Notes: generated from the letters alone by a model not told the origin. DNA of 64,000 nucleotides from PALSA-693 sp963702305 (GCA_963702305.1 CAVPBX010000007.1:310001-374000), one strand, 5' to 3'. Numbered from the stretch's first letter, positions 8,381 to 17,546 are shown. Program-made: numbers and translations.

Positions 8381-8803
8381 GTGCCCGACATCCTGATCGC
8401 CACCGACTCGGCCGCGGTCTACGACGAGATCCGGTCGGTCGTCGCCGGGCCGGACACCACCGTGCGCTGGGTGCGGCGGGGCGAGGCGGTGCGGGACGCC
8501 ATGAACACCCAGCCGGCCGACCTGGCCATCGTCGATAGCCAGATCGGCACCATGGGCGGCATCGCCGTCGCCCTCGACCAGCGGCTCGAGGCCGACGCCG
8601 GTCGGCTGCTCCCCCGCCCGGTGCTGCTGGTCCTGGACCGGCGCCCGGACGTGTTCATGGCGCGACGCAGCGGGGCCGAGGGCTGGATCCTCAAACCCCT
8701 GGACCCCATCCGACTCCGCAAAGCCGTCGCGGCCCTGCTGGCCGGCGGCACCTGGCACGACAAGAGCTTCCTTCCGAACCCGGTGGCGGTCCCGGTCCAG
8801 TAG
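8381..8803 (+). CDS. Stand-alone receiver-like protein (degenerate response regulator)
   Basis: About 140 aa starting MPDILIATDS. The CheY-like pattern is present: acidic residue near the N-terminus, 'LAIVDSQIG' with the probable phospho-acceptor Asp, and 'GWILKPLDPIRLRKAV' with the conserved Lys-Pro. The switch Thr/Ser position ('LLVLDRRPD') appears to be Asp, and there is no output domain. It may act by protein contact or be only partly switchable. Its stop overlaps the amidase start (TAGTG), so the two are co-transcribed. Confidence 0.7.
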   Translation: MPDILIATDSAAVYDEIRSVVAGPDTTVRWVRRGEAVRDAMNTQPADLAIVDSQIGTMGGIAVALDQRLEADAGRLLPRPVLLVLDRRPDVFMARRSGAEGWILKPLDPIRLRKAVAALLAGGTWHDKSFLPNPVAVPVQ

Positions 8804-10164
8804 TGCGGGCGGAGCTGGCGGCCGGCGTCCGCGACGGGCGGATCGACCCGGTCGGGCTGGTCGAGGAAAGCCTGCGACGCATCGAGGCGCACAACGGGAT
8901 CCTCAATGCCGTCACCGCGCTGCGGGCCGAGGAGGCCTTGGCGGAGGCGGCAGCCTCGCCCCGCGAGGGCGCCCTGGCCGGGCTGCCGTTCCTCGTCAAA
9001 GACCTGGCCCGCTGCCGGGGCATGGTCACCACCATGGGATCCCCGCTCTACGCCGGCGCCCCGCCCGACGACATCGACGACGCGGTGGTGGCCCGCCTCA
9101 AAGCGGCCGGCGCCATCGTCATCGGCCGGAGCAACACCCCGGCGTTCGGCCACGCCGCGTTCACCACCAATCGGCTGTACGGACCGACGCGGAACCCGTG
9201 GAACCCGGAGCGGTCGCCGGGAGGATCGAGTGGCGGCTCGGCGGCCGCCCTGGCCGCCGGTCTGGTTCCCCTGGCGACCAGCTCCGACGGCGGCGGATCG
9301 GTGCGGATCCCCGCCAGTTGCTGCGGACTGGTCGGCTACAAACCGACGATGGGCGGCGTCGGGCGCAACGTGCTGCCCCGCTGGATCCACTTCTCCACCC
9401 AGGGCGCGACCGGCGCCTCAGTGGCGGACGTCCTGCTGGAGGCGTCGATCATCCTGGGGCCGGCGGTCGGTGACTTCTTGTCGGTGCCGCGGCGGGCGAT
9501 CGATCTCGAACCGGTGCGGCCGGCAAGGGTGCTGGCGACCCGCAGCTTCCGCGCCGATGTCGACCCGGTCATCGTCACCGCGTTCGACCAGGTGGTGGCC
9601 ACGTTGACGGGCGCCGGTCTCCCGGTCCAACAGGTGCCGGCGCCGTCCGACTCGCTGATCGCGGCCAACTGGGCGATCATCGCTGCGGCCGAGTTGGCCG
9701 AGAGCCTCGGTGGGGCCCGAGATCGCTGGGACGACTTCGAGCCGTCGCTGCGGGACCAGGTGATCTTCGGCGAGAGCGTGAGGACCGCCGACTACGTCGC
9801 GGCCCACCGTTTTCGGCACCAGGTGACCGCCCGCTTTGACGACCTGCTCGGCCCGGACGCCGTACTGCTGGTGCCGACGGTCAACGCGGTCAGCTGGCCA
9901 CCCGAGGGTCCGTTGCCGACCCACGCCGGATCAGTGGTCGACGATCCGGCGATCGCCGTCAATACCGTGGATCTCAACTTCACCGGCCATCCCGCGGTCA
10001 ATGTGCCCATGGGTCGGGACGAGGCCGGCGTGCCCTTCGGGCTCCAGATCGTGGCCCCTCGCTTCGCCGACGGGCTGGCGCTGGGGTTGGCGGCACTGCT
10101 CGAACGGGAGCGTCCCTGGCCGCTGGTGGCGGAGGGGTATGCGCCCTTCGCGCCACCGGATTGA
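8803..10164 (+). CDS. Amidase signature family hydrolase
   Basis: 453 aa. The Ser-cisSer-Lys triad is visible: Lys66 ('FLVKDL'), 'GGSSGGSAAA' at 140-149 and nucleophile Ser166 in 'SSDGGGSVRIP'. The family hydrolyses amide bonds and includes GatA; this one lacks gatB/gatC neighbours and is more likely a general amidase. GTG start overlaps the preceding stop by one base. Confidence 0.9.
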   Translation: MRAELAAGVRDGRIDPVGLVEESLRRIEAHNGILNAVTALRAEEALAEAAASPREGALAGLPFLVKDLARCRGMVTTMGSPLYAGAPPDDIDDAVVARLKAAGAIVIGRSNTPAFGHAAFTTNRLYGPTRNPWNPERSPGGSSGGSAAALAAGLVPLATSSDGGGSVRIPASCCGLVGYKPTMGGVGRNVLPRWIHFSTQGATGASVADVLLEASIILGPAVGDFLSVPRRAIDLEPVRPARVLATRSFRADVDPVIVTAFDQVVATLTGAGLPVQQVPAPSDSLIAANWAIIAAAELAESLGGARDRWDDFEPSLRDQVIFGESVRTADYVAAHRFRHQVTARFDDLLGPDAVLLVPTVNAVSWPPEGPLPTHAGSVVDDPAIAVNTVDLNFTGHPAVNVPMGRDEAGVPFGLQIVAPRFADGLALGLAALLERERPWPLVAEGYAPFAPPD

Positions 10165-10174
10165 GCGGCTCGCC

Positions 10175-10191
10175 GCCGCCGTTTCGGCGGC
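10175..10191 (+). terminator. Short GC hairpin after the amidase gene
   Basis: GCCGCCG-TTT-CGGCGGC, a perfect 7-bp stem with a 3-nt loop beginning 11 bp after the amidase stop. No T-tract follows. Confidence 0.4.
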
Positions 10192-10250
10192 TCGGCCGGG
10201 CGTTTCCACCTTGGCTGGGCCGCAGACCGGTCGAGTAGCATCGCTCGGAC

Positions 10251-10325
10251 CGGGAAGTAGCGCAGCTTGGTTAGCGCGCAGCGTTCGGGACGCTGAGGCC
10301 GCGGGTTCGAATCCCGCCTTCCCGA
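10251..10325 (+). tRNA. tRNA-Pro (anticodon CGG)
   Basis: Full cloverleaf: acceptor CGGGAAG/CTTCCCG, D-stem GCGC/GCGC, anticodon stem CAGCG/CGCTG with loop TTCGGGA (anticodon CGG at 10286-10288), T-arm GCGGG-TTCGAAT-CCCGC, discriminator A at 10325. The 3' CCA is not encoded. Confidence 0.95.
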
Positions 10326-10535
10326 CGACGGTGCAACGGATCACGGGGGGCTCCAGGTGAGTCGTTGCTTCGCGGCGTCGTGGAGTCGGCCGGCGAGGGG
10401 ACGGGCGACGGGCGACGGGCGACGGGCGACGGGGCATCGTTGACAGCCCATTCAGGTGGTTTTCTCCAGTGGAGACACATATACACCGAGATATAGACTT
10501 TGCACCTCCACTACGTGGACCAAGGGAGGGCTGTC
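10326..10535. other. Intergenic region downstream of tRNA-Pro
   Basis: Holds no convincing gene. It contains a 7-bp tandem repeat (gacgggc, 4.9 copies, 10400-10433), a CTCCAGTGGAG palindrome near 10466 and an A/T-richer stretch with TATAGA near 10494 that could be the promoter of the next gene. No direct repeat of the tRNA 3' end was found, so no attachment-site claim is made. Confidence 0.5.
10400..10433. repeat. 7-bp tandem repeat (gacgggc, about 5 copies)
   Basis: Four perfect copies and a partial fifth directly downstream of tRNA-Pro. No coding role seen. Confidence 0.85.
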
Positions 10536-11283
10536 ATGCGGGCACGTCGGACGCTGGCAAAGTCACCGGAATTGCGCCGGACTCCGGAAGAGTCGACCGT
10601 CGGCGGGGATATGCGGATACGGGCACCGCTGTCGGCCCAACGGCTGCTGGAGCTACAGCGCACGGCCGGCAACTCGGCCGTGACGCACCTGCTAGAGAGC
10701 CGGTCGGCGGTCGTCGGCGTTCAGCGGGAAGTCACCGACACCGAAGACACCGAAGCCGACGAAGACTTCGAGGGCGGCGAGGAGGCCGAGGACTACAACT
10801 TCGACTTCGACGACGAAAAAGAGGGTGGGATCAACTTCGCCCCCGAGGACGCCGGGCCCATGACCAAGTCGGAGATGAAGCAGGCAGCTAAGAACAGCAC
10901 TCCATCTCGGTCCAACGAGGAGTGGGAGGCCTTCAACGAGCGGCAGGCCGCCTGGGAGGCCCACATGGAGAAGATCAACCCAAGGACCGTGGACGAGGAC
11001 GTCGTCCGCCACCGTTCCGAACTCCAGGACCGCTGGGGTGGGGGCAGTGGCGCAGATGGCGGTGGACATGGGGCTGGCCGCGCCACCGAAATCCCGTTTC
11101 CGGCGCATGCTGAGCCGGGCCAAGAAAGGGCTACAGAAGGGCAGCAAGTGGGCCCTCAAAAAGGCGGGACTGGGCCAGGAGCAGCAACCGGCTGTGGCCG
11201 CCCCGATCCCGTTGACTCCCGAGGAGCGGCAGAAACGCCGGGCGTTCAAGATCGGCATAAAGGGCGACGACCAGTACTGGTAA
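10536..11283 (+). CDS. Protein with an eCIS-cargo-like 'LQRTAGNSAV' leader, probably frameshifted
   Basis: ATG at 10536 has a strong ribosome site (AAGGGAGG). Residues about 35-60 read 'LLELQRTAGNSAVTHLL', the LQRxAGNxAV motif that recurs near the N-terminus of DUF4157 and other proteins linked to extracellular contractile injection systems in actinobacteria. An acidic stretch (EDTEADEDFEGGEEAED) follows. In the literal frame the sequence turns to unnatural Gly/Pro/Arg after a GGGG run at 11035-11038 and stops at 11417. Removing one G joins it to a frame ending at 11283 with a basic, amphipathic tail ('RAKKGLQKGSKWALKKAG'). Corrected length about 248 aa. Function unknown; the leader assignment is from memory of the motif. 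Confidence 0.55.
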
Positions 11284-11414
11284 AAGCGGCCGAAGGCGCA
11301 CCGACGCGTCCGACACCTGGGCCGCCGCGACCTCCATCAATACGGACGGTCTCCCCGGCTGAACGTCCCACGCCGAAGCCTGCCGCCAGTCGCCGGCGGC
11401 GCCGATGCTGCCGG

Positions 11415-11420
11415 TAGCGT
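11415..11420 (+). promoter_or_regulatory. -10 box (TAGCGT) of a leaderless promoter
   Basis: TAGCGT ends 6 bp before the ATG at 11427 of the aldo/keto reductase; no ribosome site is present between them. Confidence 0.5.
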
Positions 11421-11426
11421 GCGGTC

Positions 11427-12395
11427 ATGAACTTCACTCATCTGGGCCGCACGGGGCTGCGCGTCAGCCGCCTCTGCTTGGGAACGATGAACTTCGGTCC
11501 CGAGACCGACGAGCCCGAGTCCTTCGAGATCATGGACCGGGCCCACGAAGTGGGCATCAACTTCTTCGACACCGCGAACGTCTACGGGCGCAGCAAGGGT
11601 CGCGGCGCCACCGAGGAGATCGTCGGGCGCTGGTTCGCAAAGGACAACAGTCGCCGAGAGCGCACCGTCCTGGCGACGAAGCTTTACGTGGACATGGGTG
11701 ACTGGCCAAACGAGGGGCGCCTGTCCGCCCTCAACATCCGGCGGGCGTGCGACGCCTCGCTCCGCCGTCTGCAGACCGACTACATCGACCTTTACCAGAT
11801 GCACCACATCGATCGGCGCAGCCCCTGGGAAGAGATCTGGGAGGCCATGGAAGTCCTACGAGTACAGGGGAAGATCCTCTACGTGGGCTCGTCGAACTTT
11901 GCTGGCTGGCATATTGCCAAAGCCCAAGGCGCGGCCCGGCAGCGCAACTTTATGGGCCTGGTCAGCGAACAATCCCTGTACAACCTCCTGGCCCGCCACG
12001 TCGAGCTGGAGGTGCTGCCCGCGGCGGTCGACTTCGGCCTCGGTGTCATCCCGTGGTCGCCGCTGCAGGGGGGTCTCCTCGGCGGCGTGGCTCGCAAGGA
12101 GCGTCAAGGGAGCCGGCGCAACCAACGGTGGGCAGACGCCGGCGAATCGCTGCGAGCCCAGATCGAAGCCTACGAGCAGCTGTGCGAGACGATCGGCGAG
12201 GAGCCATCGACGGTGGCCTTGGCGTGGCTGTTGACCCGGCCGGCGGTGACCGGCCCCATCATCGGACCCCGCACCCTCGACCAGTTCGACGGCGCCCTGC
12301 GCGCCCTGGAGATCACCCTCGAGCCAGAGACGCTGGCCCAGCTCGACACCATCTTCCCGGGTCACCGCCCGGCGCCGGAGGATTACGCCTGGTAA
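11427..12395 (+). CDS. Aldo/keto reductase
   Basis: 322 aa NADPH-dependent reductase of the AKR superfamily. Catalytic tetrad residues Asp48, Tyr53 ('FFDTANVYG'), Lys85 ('LATKLY') and His126 ('YQMHH') are in place, and the C-terminal cofactor-binding 'GPIIGPRTLDQFDGAL' is typical. Resembles the YghZ/tas-like group of general aldehyde reductases; substrate not predictable. Monocistronic by context. Confidence 0.92.
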   Translation: MNFTHLGRTGLRVSRLCLGTMNFGPETDEPESFEIMDRAHEVGINFFDTANVYGRSKGRGATEEIVGRWFAKDNSRRERTVLATKLYVDMGDWPNEGRLSALNIRRACDASLRRLQTDYIDLYQMHHIDRRSPWEEIWEAMEVLRVQGKILYVGSSNFAGWHIAKAQGAARQRNFMGLVSEQSLYNLLARHVELEVLPAAVDFGLGVIPWSPLQGGLLGGVARKERQGSRRNQRWADAGESLRAQIEAYEQLCETIGEEPSTVALAWLLTRPAVTGPIIGPRTLDQFDGALRALEITLEPETLAQLDTIFPGHRPAPEDYAW

Positions 12396-12567
12396 TCCCG
12401 CTCAGGTGAAATGAGCAGCCGTGGGCGGTCCGCCGGCGATCACGACTTTTCAGCACTTTGAGTGGAGCTCTTGACACTGCCAGTGAAATTCGGCCACAGT
12501 GGGCGCCAGTTGCGGGCTGTAGGGGCCACCTGACCACCAGGTCCGCACCCGAGCGCGGAGGGGATTC

Positions 12568-15500
12568 ATGAGGCACCACTGGCGAGAATTCGGAACGGTG
12601 CGCGCGAGGACGCGGCGCGGGTGGGCGGCGGTCGGCGTACTGGGAAGCGCGCTACTCGTCACCGGGCTCACCGCCATGAGCGCCGTCCCGGCCGGCGCCA
12701 ACACCAGCCCCGCCGCCCTCAACTCGGCCATCGTCAGAAATCCCGCCCACGCCGCAAAGGTGCGGGCCCCCCTCGCCACGCCGTCGAAACCCCAGCGACC
12801 CTTCCTGTCCTCGGTGGCCCCGCAGGCGGTCGTCGGCGTGTCGCACGTGTTCACTGTCAACAAGGGGACCGACAGCGTGGACGCCCACCCTGGCAACGGG
12901 GCGTGCGCGGATGCAACCGGAAAATGCTCCTTGCGGGCGGCCGTTCAGGAAGCCGACGCCCTCAACCGGCCGGTGACGATCAACCTCCCGGCCGGGACCT
13001 ACACGCTGAGCATCGCACCCAATAACGCCACCACCGTCCCCGATGACATCACCTCGGGCGACCTCAACGTGACCGACGCCGGCGGCCTCGTCATCAACGG
13101 AGCCGGCGCCACCATCACGGCCACCGGACTCGGCGACCGCATCTTCGAAGTGCGCGGCGGCGCGTCCCTCCAGCTCAACGGCGCCACCCTCACGGGTGGT
13201 CACGCCGCCGACAACAGCTCGTACAGCGGCACCGCCGGGGGAGCCCTCGCGCTTCCCGACACCACGAGCGCCGCGACCCTTCAAGGGGTGACCTTGACGG
13301 GTAACTCGGCGTCCGACAACGGGGGTGCCATCTTCAACGACGGCGCCCTCTGGCTGACCGGCTCCGCCGTCACCAGCAACGCCGCCGCGGGCCCGAGCGG
13401 TGGCGGTCTGTACAACCACCTCGGGGCGGCCCAAGTCGTCGGCGACAGGATCAGCGACAACACCGCCAATACCAGCGCCGGCACGTCTACCGCCCGAGGC
13501 GGAGGGATCTACAACGACGACGGGCCCGTCAGCGTCCAAGGCAGCACCATCATCGGCAACCGCGTCCTGATCGGTACCAACCGGACAGGCGAGGGCGGCG
13601 GGGTCTACGCCGATGACGACACCATCATCGGCAGTTCGACGATCGCCGGCAACTCGGTCGGTGCGGCCCCTTCGGCGACCAACGTCTCGAGCTGGGGCGG
13701 AGGCGTGTACACCGGTTACGGCCTGGAATCCATCACCAACAGCGTCATCGACCACAACACGGCCATCCCCAGCGGAACCCAGCAGGGTGAGGGCGGCGGC
13801 ATCTACGACGGAGCCGGACTGGTGCTCGCCAACTCGAAAGTCACCAATAACTCGGTTCGCCCAGGAACCCCGGTGACCAATCTGGCCACGTACGGTGGCG
13901 GCATCGCGATCGGCGACGGCACCGAGCAGATCACCAACACCCTCATCGATCGCAACTCGGCCATCTCGGCGGGTACCGGCGGCAATAGCGGCGGCGGCGA
14001 GGGCGGCGGCATCTTCAACGGCGGCGACCTCAACATCGCCACGTCCACGGTCAGCAACAACACAGCCGGTGTGCAAAACCAGACGGGCAGCGGCGGCGGC
14101 GCGGGCGGCGGTATCTCGGAAGAGGGCTCCAACGCCCTCATCGTCAATACCCAGATCGTCGGCAATCAGGCCCTGGGTGGCACCACAGGCACCTTCGCCG
14201 GCAGCGGCGGCGGGATCCTGGCCAACGACATCGCGTCCATCTCCGGTTCGGTCATCGCCAACAACCACGCGGCCCAGCAGGGTGGCGGCCTGTGGAGCGA
14301 CGACGGCCAGCACGTCATGGCTGACACCATCTCCGGCAACACCGCGCAGGAAGGCGGCGGCGTCTGGAATGAGTGGCAGACCGAGGTGGACACCTCCACC
14401 ATCTCCGGCAACAGCACCTCTGGCCCCAGTAACGACGGCGGCGGCGTCTTCGACCGCGCCGCCTTCAACTTTGGCTTCGCCGCCAAGGTTGTCCTCTCCT
14501 CCTCGACGGTGGCCAACAACCGGGCGTCTGCCGGCTCGGGGCTCGCGGGCAGCCTCGGAGTGGCGTCAGCGAACTCCGGAGGCTTCGTACTGAGTGACAC
14601 CATCGTCGGGGCCAACATCGGCGCATCGCAATGTCGCCTAGCCGGCGCCAACCTGACGTCCACGGGCCACAATCTGTCCTCCGACACCTCCTGCGCGCTG
14701 ATGGCCCGGGGCGACGTCACCGGGGTCAACCCGGCGCTGAAACCGCTGGCTCTCAACGGTGGGCCGACAGCGACGCAGGCGCTGGCCCCGACCAGCCCTG
14801 CCATCGACGCCGGCGACTGCCCGGCCGTCGACCAGCGCGGCTTCCCTCGCCCGCCCGTGCGGTGCGACATCGGGGCCTACGAGCAGTCTGGCTACCGCTT
14901 TGTGGCGAGCGACGGCGGTGTCTTCGACTTCGGTGACGCCGGCTTCTGGGGCTCGACGGGCAACATCGCCCTCAACCAGCCCGTCGTGGGCATCGCCAAC
15001 ACCGTGACGGGCCACGGCTACTGGTTGGTCGCCTCCGACGGCGGGATCTTCAGCTTCGGCGACGCCCACTTCCACGGCTCCACCGGCAACATCGCCCTCA
15101 ACAAACCGATCGTCGGCATGGCCGCCACCCCCACCGGCAACGGCTACTGGCTGGTCGCCTCCGACGGCGGGATCTTCAGCTTCGGCGACGCCCACTTCCA
15201 CGGCTCCACCGGCAACATCGCCCTCAACAAACCGATCGTCGGCATGGCCGCCACCCCCACCGGCAACGGCTACTGGCTGGTCGCCTCCGACGGCGGCGTC
15301 TTCAGCTTCGGCGACGCCCACTTCCACGGCTCCACCGGCAACATCGCCCTCAACAAACCGATCGTCGGCATGGCCGCCACCCCCACCGGCAACGGCTACT
15401 GGCTGGTCGCCTCCGACGGCGGCGTCTTCAGCTTCGGCGACGCCCACTTCCACGGGTCGACGGGGGCCATCAAGCTGAACCGACCGATTGTGGCCATGGC

Positions 15501-15636
15501 CGGCACGCCAGACGGCAACGGCTACTGGCTGGTGGCCTCCGACGGCGGGATCTTCAGCTTCGGCGACGCCCACTTCCACGGCTCCACCGGCAACATCGCC
15601 CTCAACAAACCGATCGTCGGGGGCACTGGGGTGTAG
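12568..15636 (+). CDS. Large secreted right-handed beta-helix protein with six C-terminal 42-aa repeats
   Basis: 1022 aa. ATG with GGAGGGG upstream. A signal peptide covers about residues 1-44 (Arg-rich N-region, hydrophobic 'VLGSALLVTGLTAMSAVPAGA'). Residue 120 begins 'CSLRAAVQEADALN', the CSLRAA motif that opens many bacterial parallel beta-helix surface proteins, followed by about 600 residues of Asn/Gly/Thr-rich coils ('NNGGAIFNDG', 'GGGIYNDDG') like Chlamydia-type PMP or pectin-lyase folds. Residues 775-1022 are six repeats of 42 aa (GYWLVASDGG.FSFGDAHFHGSTGN), the last cut short. Likely a cell-surface or matrix protein binding carbohydrate or other surfaces. No sortase motif or membrane anchor at the C-terminus. 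Confidence 0.85.
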   Translation: MRHHWREFGTVRARTRRGWAAVGVLGSALLVTGLTAMSAVPAGANTSPAALNSAIVRNPAHAAKVRAPLATPSKPQRPFLSSVAPQAVVGVSHVFTVNKGTDSVDAHPGNGACADATGKCSLRAAVQEADALNRPVTINLPAGTYTLSIAPNNATTVPDDITSGDLNVTDAGGLVINGAGATITATGLGDRIFEVRGGASLQLNGATLTGGHAADNSSYSGTAGGALALPDTTSAATLQGVTLTGNSASDNGGAIFNDGALWLTGSAVTSNAAAGPSGGGLYNHLGAAQVVGDRISDNTANTSAGTSTARGGGIYNDDGPVSVQGSTIIGNRVLIGTNRTGEGGGVYADDDTIIGSSTIAGNSVGAAPSATNVSSWGGGVYTGYGLESITNSVIDHNTAIPSGTQQGEGGGIYDGAGLVLANSKVTNNSVRPGTPVTNLATYGGGIAIGDGTEQITNTLIDRNSAISAGTGGNSGGGEGGGIFNGGDLNIATSTVSNNTAGVQNQTGSGGGAGGGISEEGSNALIVNTQIVGNQALGGTTGTFAGSGGGILANDIASISGSVIANNHAAQQGGGLWSDDGQHVMADTISGNTAQEGGGVWNEWQTEVDTSTISGNSTSGPSNDGGGVFDRAAFNFGFAAKVVLSSSTVANNRASAGSGLAGSLGVASANSGGFVLSDTIVGANIGASQCRLAGANLTSTGHNLSSDTSCALMARGDVTGVNPALKPLALNGGPTATQALAPTSPAIDAGDCPAVDQRGFPRPPVRCDIGAYEQSGYRFVASDGGVFDFGDAGFWGSTGNIALNQPVVGIANTVTGHGYWLVASDGGIFSFGDAHFHGSTGNIALNKPIVGMAATPTGNGYWLVASDGGIFSFGDAHFHGSTGNIALNKPIVGMAATPTGNGYWLVASDGGVFSFGDAHFHGSTGNIALNKPIVGMAATPTGNGYWLVASDGGVFSFGDAHFHGSTGAIKLNRPIVAMAGTPDGNGYWLVASDGGIFSFGDAHFHGSTGNIALNKPIVGGTGV
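14890..15633 (+). repeat. 126-bp tandem repeat array, six copies, coding 42-aa units
   Basis: The phrase 'gcctccgacggcgg' recurs every 126 bp from about 15030. Middle copies are almost identical at DNA level, copy 1 is diverged and copy 6 is truncated. Near-identity implies recent expansion or gene conversion. A related array lies on the other strand at about 38890-39600. Confidence 0.9.
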
Positions 15637-15661
15637 CCAGCTACCATCGCCGATCGAGAGC

Positions 15662-17083
15662 ATGGTGGAGCGACGGCGCACGTCAACATCCAATTTCGGC
15701 GTCGGCCGGCGCGAGAGCCACGACGCTGCGGCCTTCTACGAACGGTTTCGGCCCCCGGAGCTCACGGAGGACGATGCCGTCCGCGACCCGAAACCGCTCC
15801 CTGAGCCGATCATCCACGGCGACGCCCGCCGGATGGACGCGGTCCCTGACGGTTCGGTGGCGCTGGTGGTTACCTCGCCGCCGTATTTCGCCGGCAAGGC
15901 CTACGAAGAGGAGCTCGAGCGCGACGGCGTCCCCAGTAGCTACCTCGAATTCCTCCAACTCCTGGGGGACGTGTTCGAGGAGTGCACCAGAAAGCTCGAG
16001 CCGGGCGGCCGCATCGCCGTCAACGTCGCCAACCTGGGCCGCAAGCCCTACCGCAGCCTGTCCGCTGACGTCATCAAGATCCTCCAGGACGACCTCGGGC
16101 TGCTGCTGCGGGGGGAGGTGATCTGGCAGAAGGGTGAGGGCGCCAGCGGCTCCTGCGCCTGGGGTTCGTTTCGCCGCGCCACCAACCCGGTCCTCCGGGA
16201 CATCACCGAGCGGGTCGTGGTCGCCAGCAAGGGCCGATTCGACCGGGCCCGGTCGGTGCGCCAGCGCCAAGCCGAGGGTCTCCCCTTCGAGAGCACCCTG
16301 ATGACCGAGGACTTCCTGGCCCTGAGTCTGGATCTGTGGTCGATCCCATCGGAAAGCGCCCGCCGAGTCGGGCATCCCGCCCCCTTCCCGGTCGAACTGC
16401 CCGAGCAACTGATCCGGCTGTACACGTTCAAGGACGATCTGGTGCTCGATCCGTTCATGGGCAGTGGATCGGCGCTGGTCGCCGCGGCCCGGCTGGGCCG
16501 CCGCTATGCCGGATACGACCTGGACCCGCGCTACGTCGAGCTCGCCCAGCGGCGCGTCGCCGACGCCCTCGTCGCCACCGAACCCACGGCAGACCTCGGC
16601 CGAGCCGCCGTGGCGGCGGGCAAATCCGCCCAGGCCCTGGCGGAAGAAGTGCTCCTCGGAGCCGGCTTCACCATCACCGGCCGCAACCACCGCGTCCCGA
16701 AGACGGGGGTGACGGTCGATTTCGTCGCCGAGGACGCCAACGGCGATCGGTGGTTGTTCGACGTGCCGGGCTCCTTCACCAGCCACCGGGGCGGCTTGCT
16801 CCGCGCCGACACCGTGTGGAAGTCGCTCGGCCGAGCCCACGCCTTACGCGGGCACCTACCCCCGGCCATCCCGGTCGTGCTGCTCACCAGCCACCTGCCT
16901 CGACGTCTCAGCGAGGGTGACACCGCCCTGCGGGCAGCCGGACCCGACGCCTTCTTCGATGCGATCGAGCTGCTCTCCACCGCCGGGCGCGAGCGACTGG
17001 CCGGCTACGCCCGGGCCGGCCGGCTCGGGGGGCCGCAACCGGGCTTCTGGACGGCCGCCGATCTGGCCCGCCGCTCCCGCTAA
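15662..17083 (+). CDS. DNA methyltransferase (beta-type) with an extra C-terminal nuclease-like domain
   Basis: 473 aa. Catalytic motif IV 'TSPPYF' (71-76) precedes the AdoMet motif 'DPFMGSGS' (263-270), with 'YAGYDLDPRYVELAQRR' after it: order IV to I, the beta class of N6-adenine/N4-cytosine methyltransferases. Residues about 320-473 form an added domain; 'VTVDFVAEDANGDRWLFDVPGS' resembles a PD-(D/E)XK core but the second acidic-x-Lys reads 'FDVPG', so no catalytic Lys is seen. No restriction enzyme gene is adjacent, so an orphan methyltransferase or a self-contained modification enzyme is likely. ATG 15662 chosen because the upstream frame overlaps the repeat protein. Confidence 0.85.
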   Translation: MVERRRTSTSNFGVGRRESHDAAAFYERFRPPELTEDDAVRDPKPLPEPIIHGDARRMDAVPDGSVALVVTSPPYFAGKAYEEELERDGVPSSYLEFLQLLGDVFEECTRKLEPGGRIAVNVANLGRKPYRSLSADVIKILQDDLGLLLRGEVIWQKGEGASGSCAWGSFRRATNPVLRDITERVVVASKGRFDRARSVRQRQAEGLPFESTLMTEDFLALSLDLWSIPSESARRVGHPAPFPVELPEQLIRLYTFKDDLVLDPFMGSGSALVAAARLGRRYAGYDLDPRYVELAQRRVADALVATEPTADLGRAAVAAGKSAQALAEEVLLGAGFTITGRNHRVPKTGVTVDFVAEDANGDRWLFDVPGSFTSHRGGLLRADTVWKSLGRAHALRGHLPPAIPVVLLTSHLPRRLSEGDTALRAAGPDAFFDAIELLSTAGRERLAGYARAGRLGGPQPGFWTAADLARRSR

Positions 17084-17093
17084 CCCACGACCG

Positions 17094-17546
17094 TCACCCG
17101 CCGGCCGCGAACTCCCACCACTGCACCTCGCACATCATCGGCAGGACGTACCTGACGTAGAGCGAGTGGATCTTGACCACCTGCTGGTCGTCGACTTGCC
17201 ACCCGATGAGGTCGACCCCAGCATGGCTGTCCCTAAAGGACTCGGCTCGCTCCTGCACCCCCTGCAACTCCGCCAAGGAGCCCACCGAGAAGCCGAAATG
17301 GTCCATCCGCGGGCACCGCATGGGGTCGTCAGCCGCCACGAGGTAGATGAACTGGTCCCAATGGACGCAGGACAGGACCAGCCGATGACGATCCTCCGTC
17401 ATCACGTCGATCTCGTCGAACCCGAACACCTCCTGCCAGAAGCCGCAGATGGCGGCCCGGTTGGCCGCGTCCAGCAGGTCGGCAGGCAGGCTCAGAGCCA
17501 CGTGATTGAAGCGGGGATTTCCCGACGGATAATAAGGGTGGATCAC
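17094..17546 (-). CDS. VOC-family (glyoxalase/dioxygenase fold) protein
   Basis: 150 aa. Metal-ligand-like residues of the vicinal oxygen chelate fold are visible: 'RFNHVAL' (His15), 'MDHFGFSV' in the second module and Glu in 'CEVQWWEF' near the end. Start ATG overlaps the stop of the upstream dehydrogenase (ATGA), so the two form an operon and may act on the same substrate. Substrate unknown. Confidence 0.8.
   Translation of the reverse strand: MIHPYYPSGNPRFNHVALSLPADLLDAANRAAICGFWQEVFGFDEIDVMTEDRHRLVLSCVHWDQFIYLVAADDPMRCPRMDHFGFSVGSLAELQGVQERAESFRDSHAGVDLIGWQVDDQQVVKIHSLYVRYVLPMMCEVQWWEFAAGG

Noticed and set aside
10251..11283. Integrated island at tRNA-Pro
   Set aside because: No integrase and no second copy of the tRNA 3' end were found, so only proximity remains.
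12652..14313. A 553-aa open frame antisense to the beta-helix protein
   Set aside because: Low-complexity Ala/Gly/Val composition mirrors the repetitive sense gene; no start signal or conserved motif.
14890..15633. Regular repeats that could be taken for a CRISPR array
   Set aside because: 126-bp period, no unique spacers, in frame with a long protein, no cas genes.
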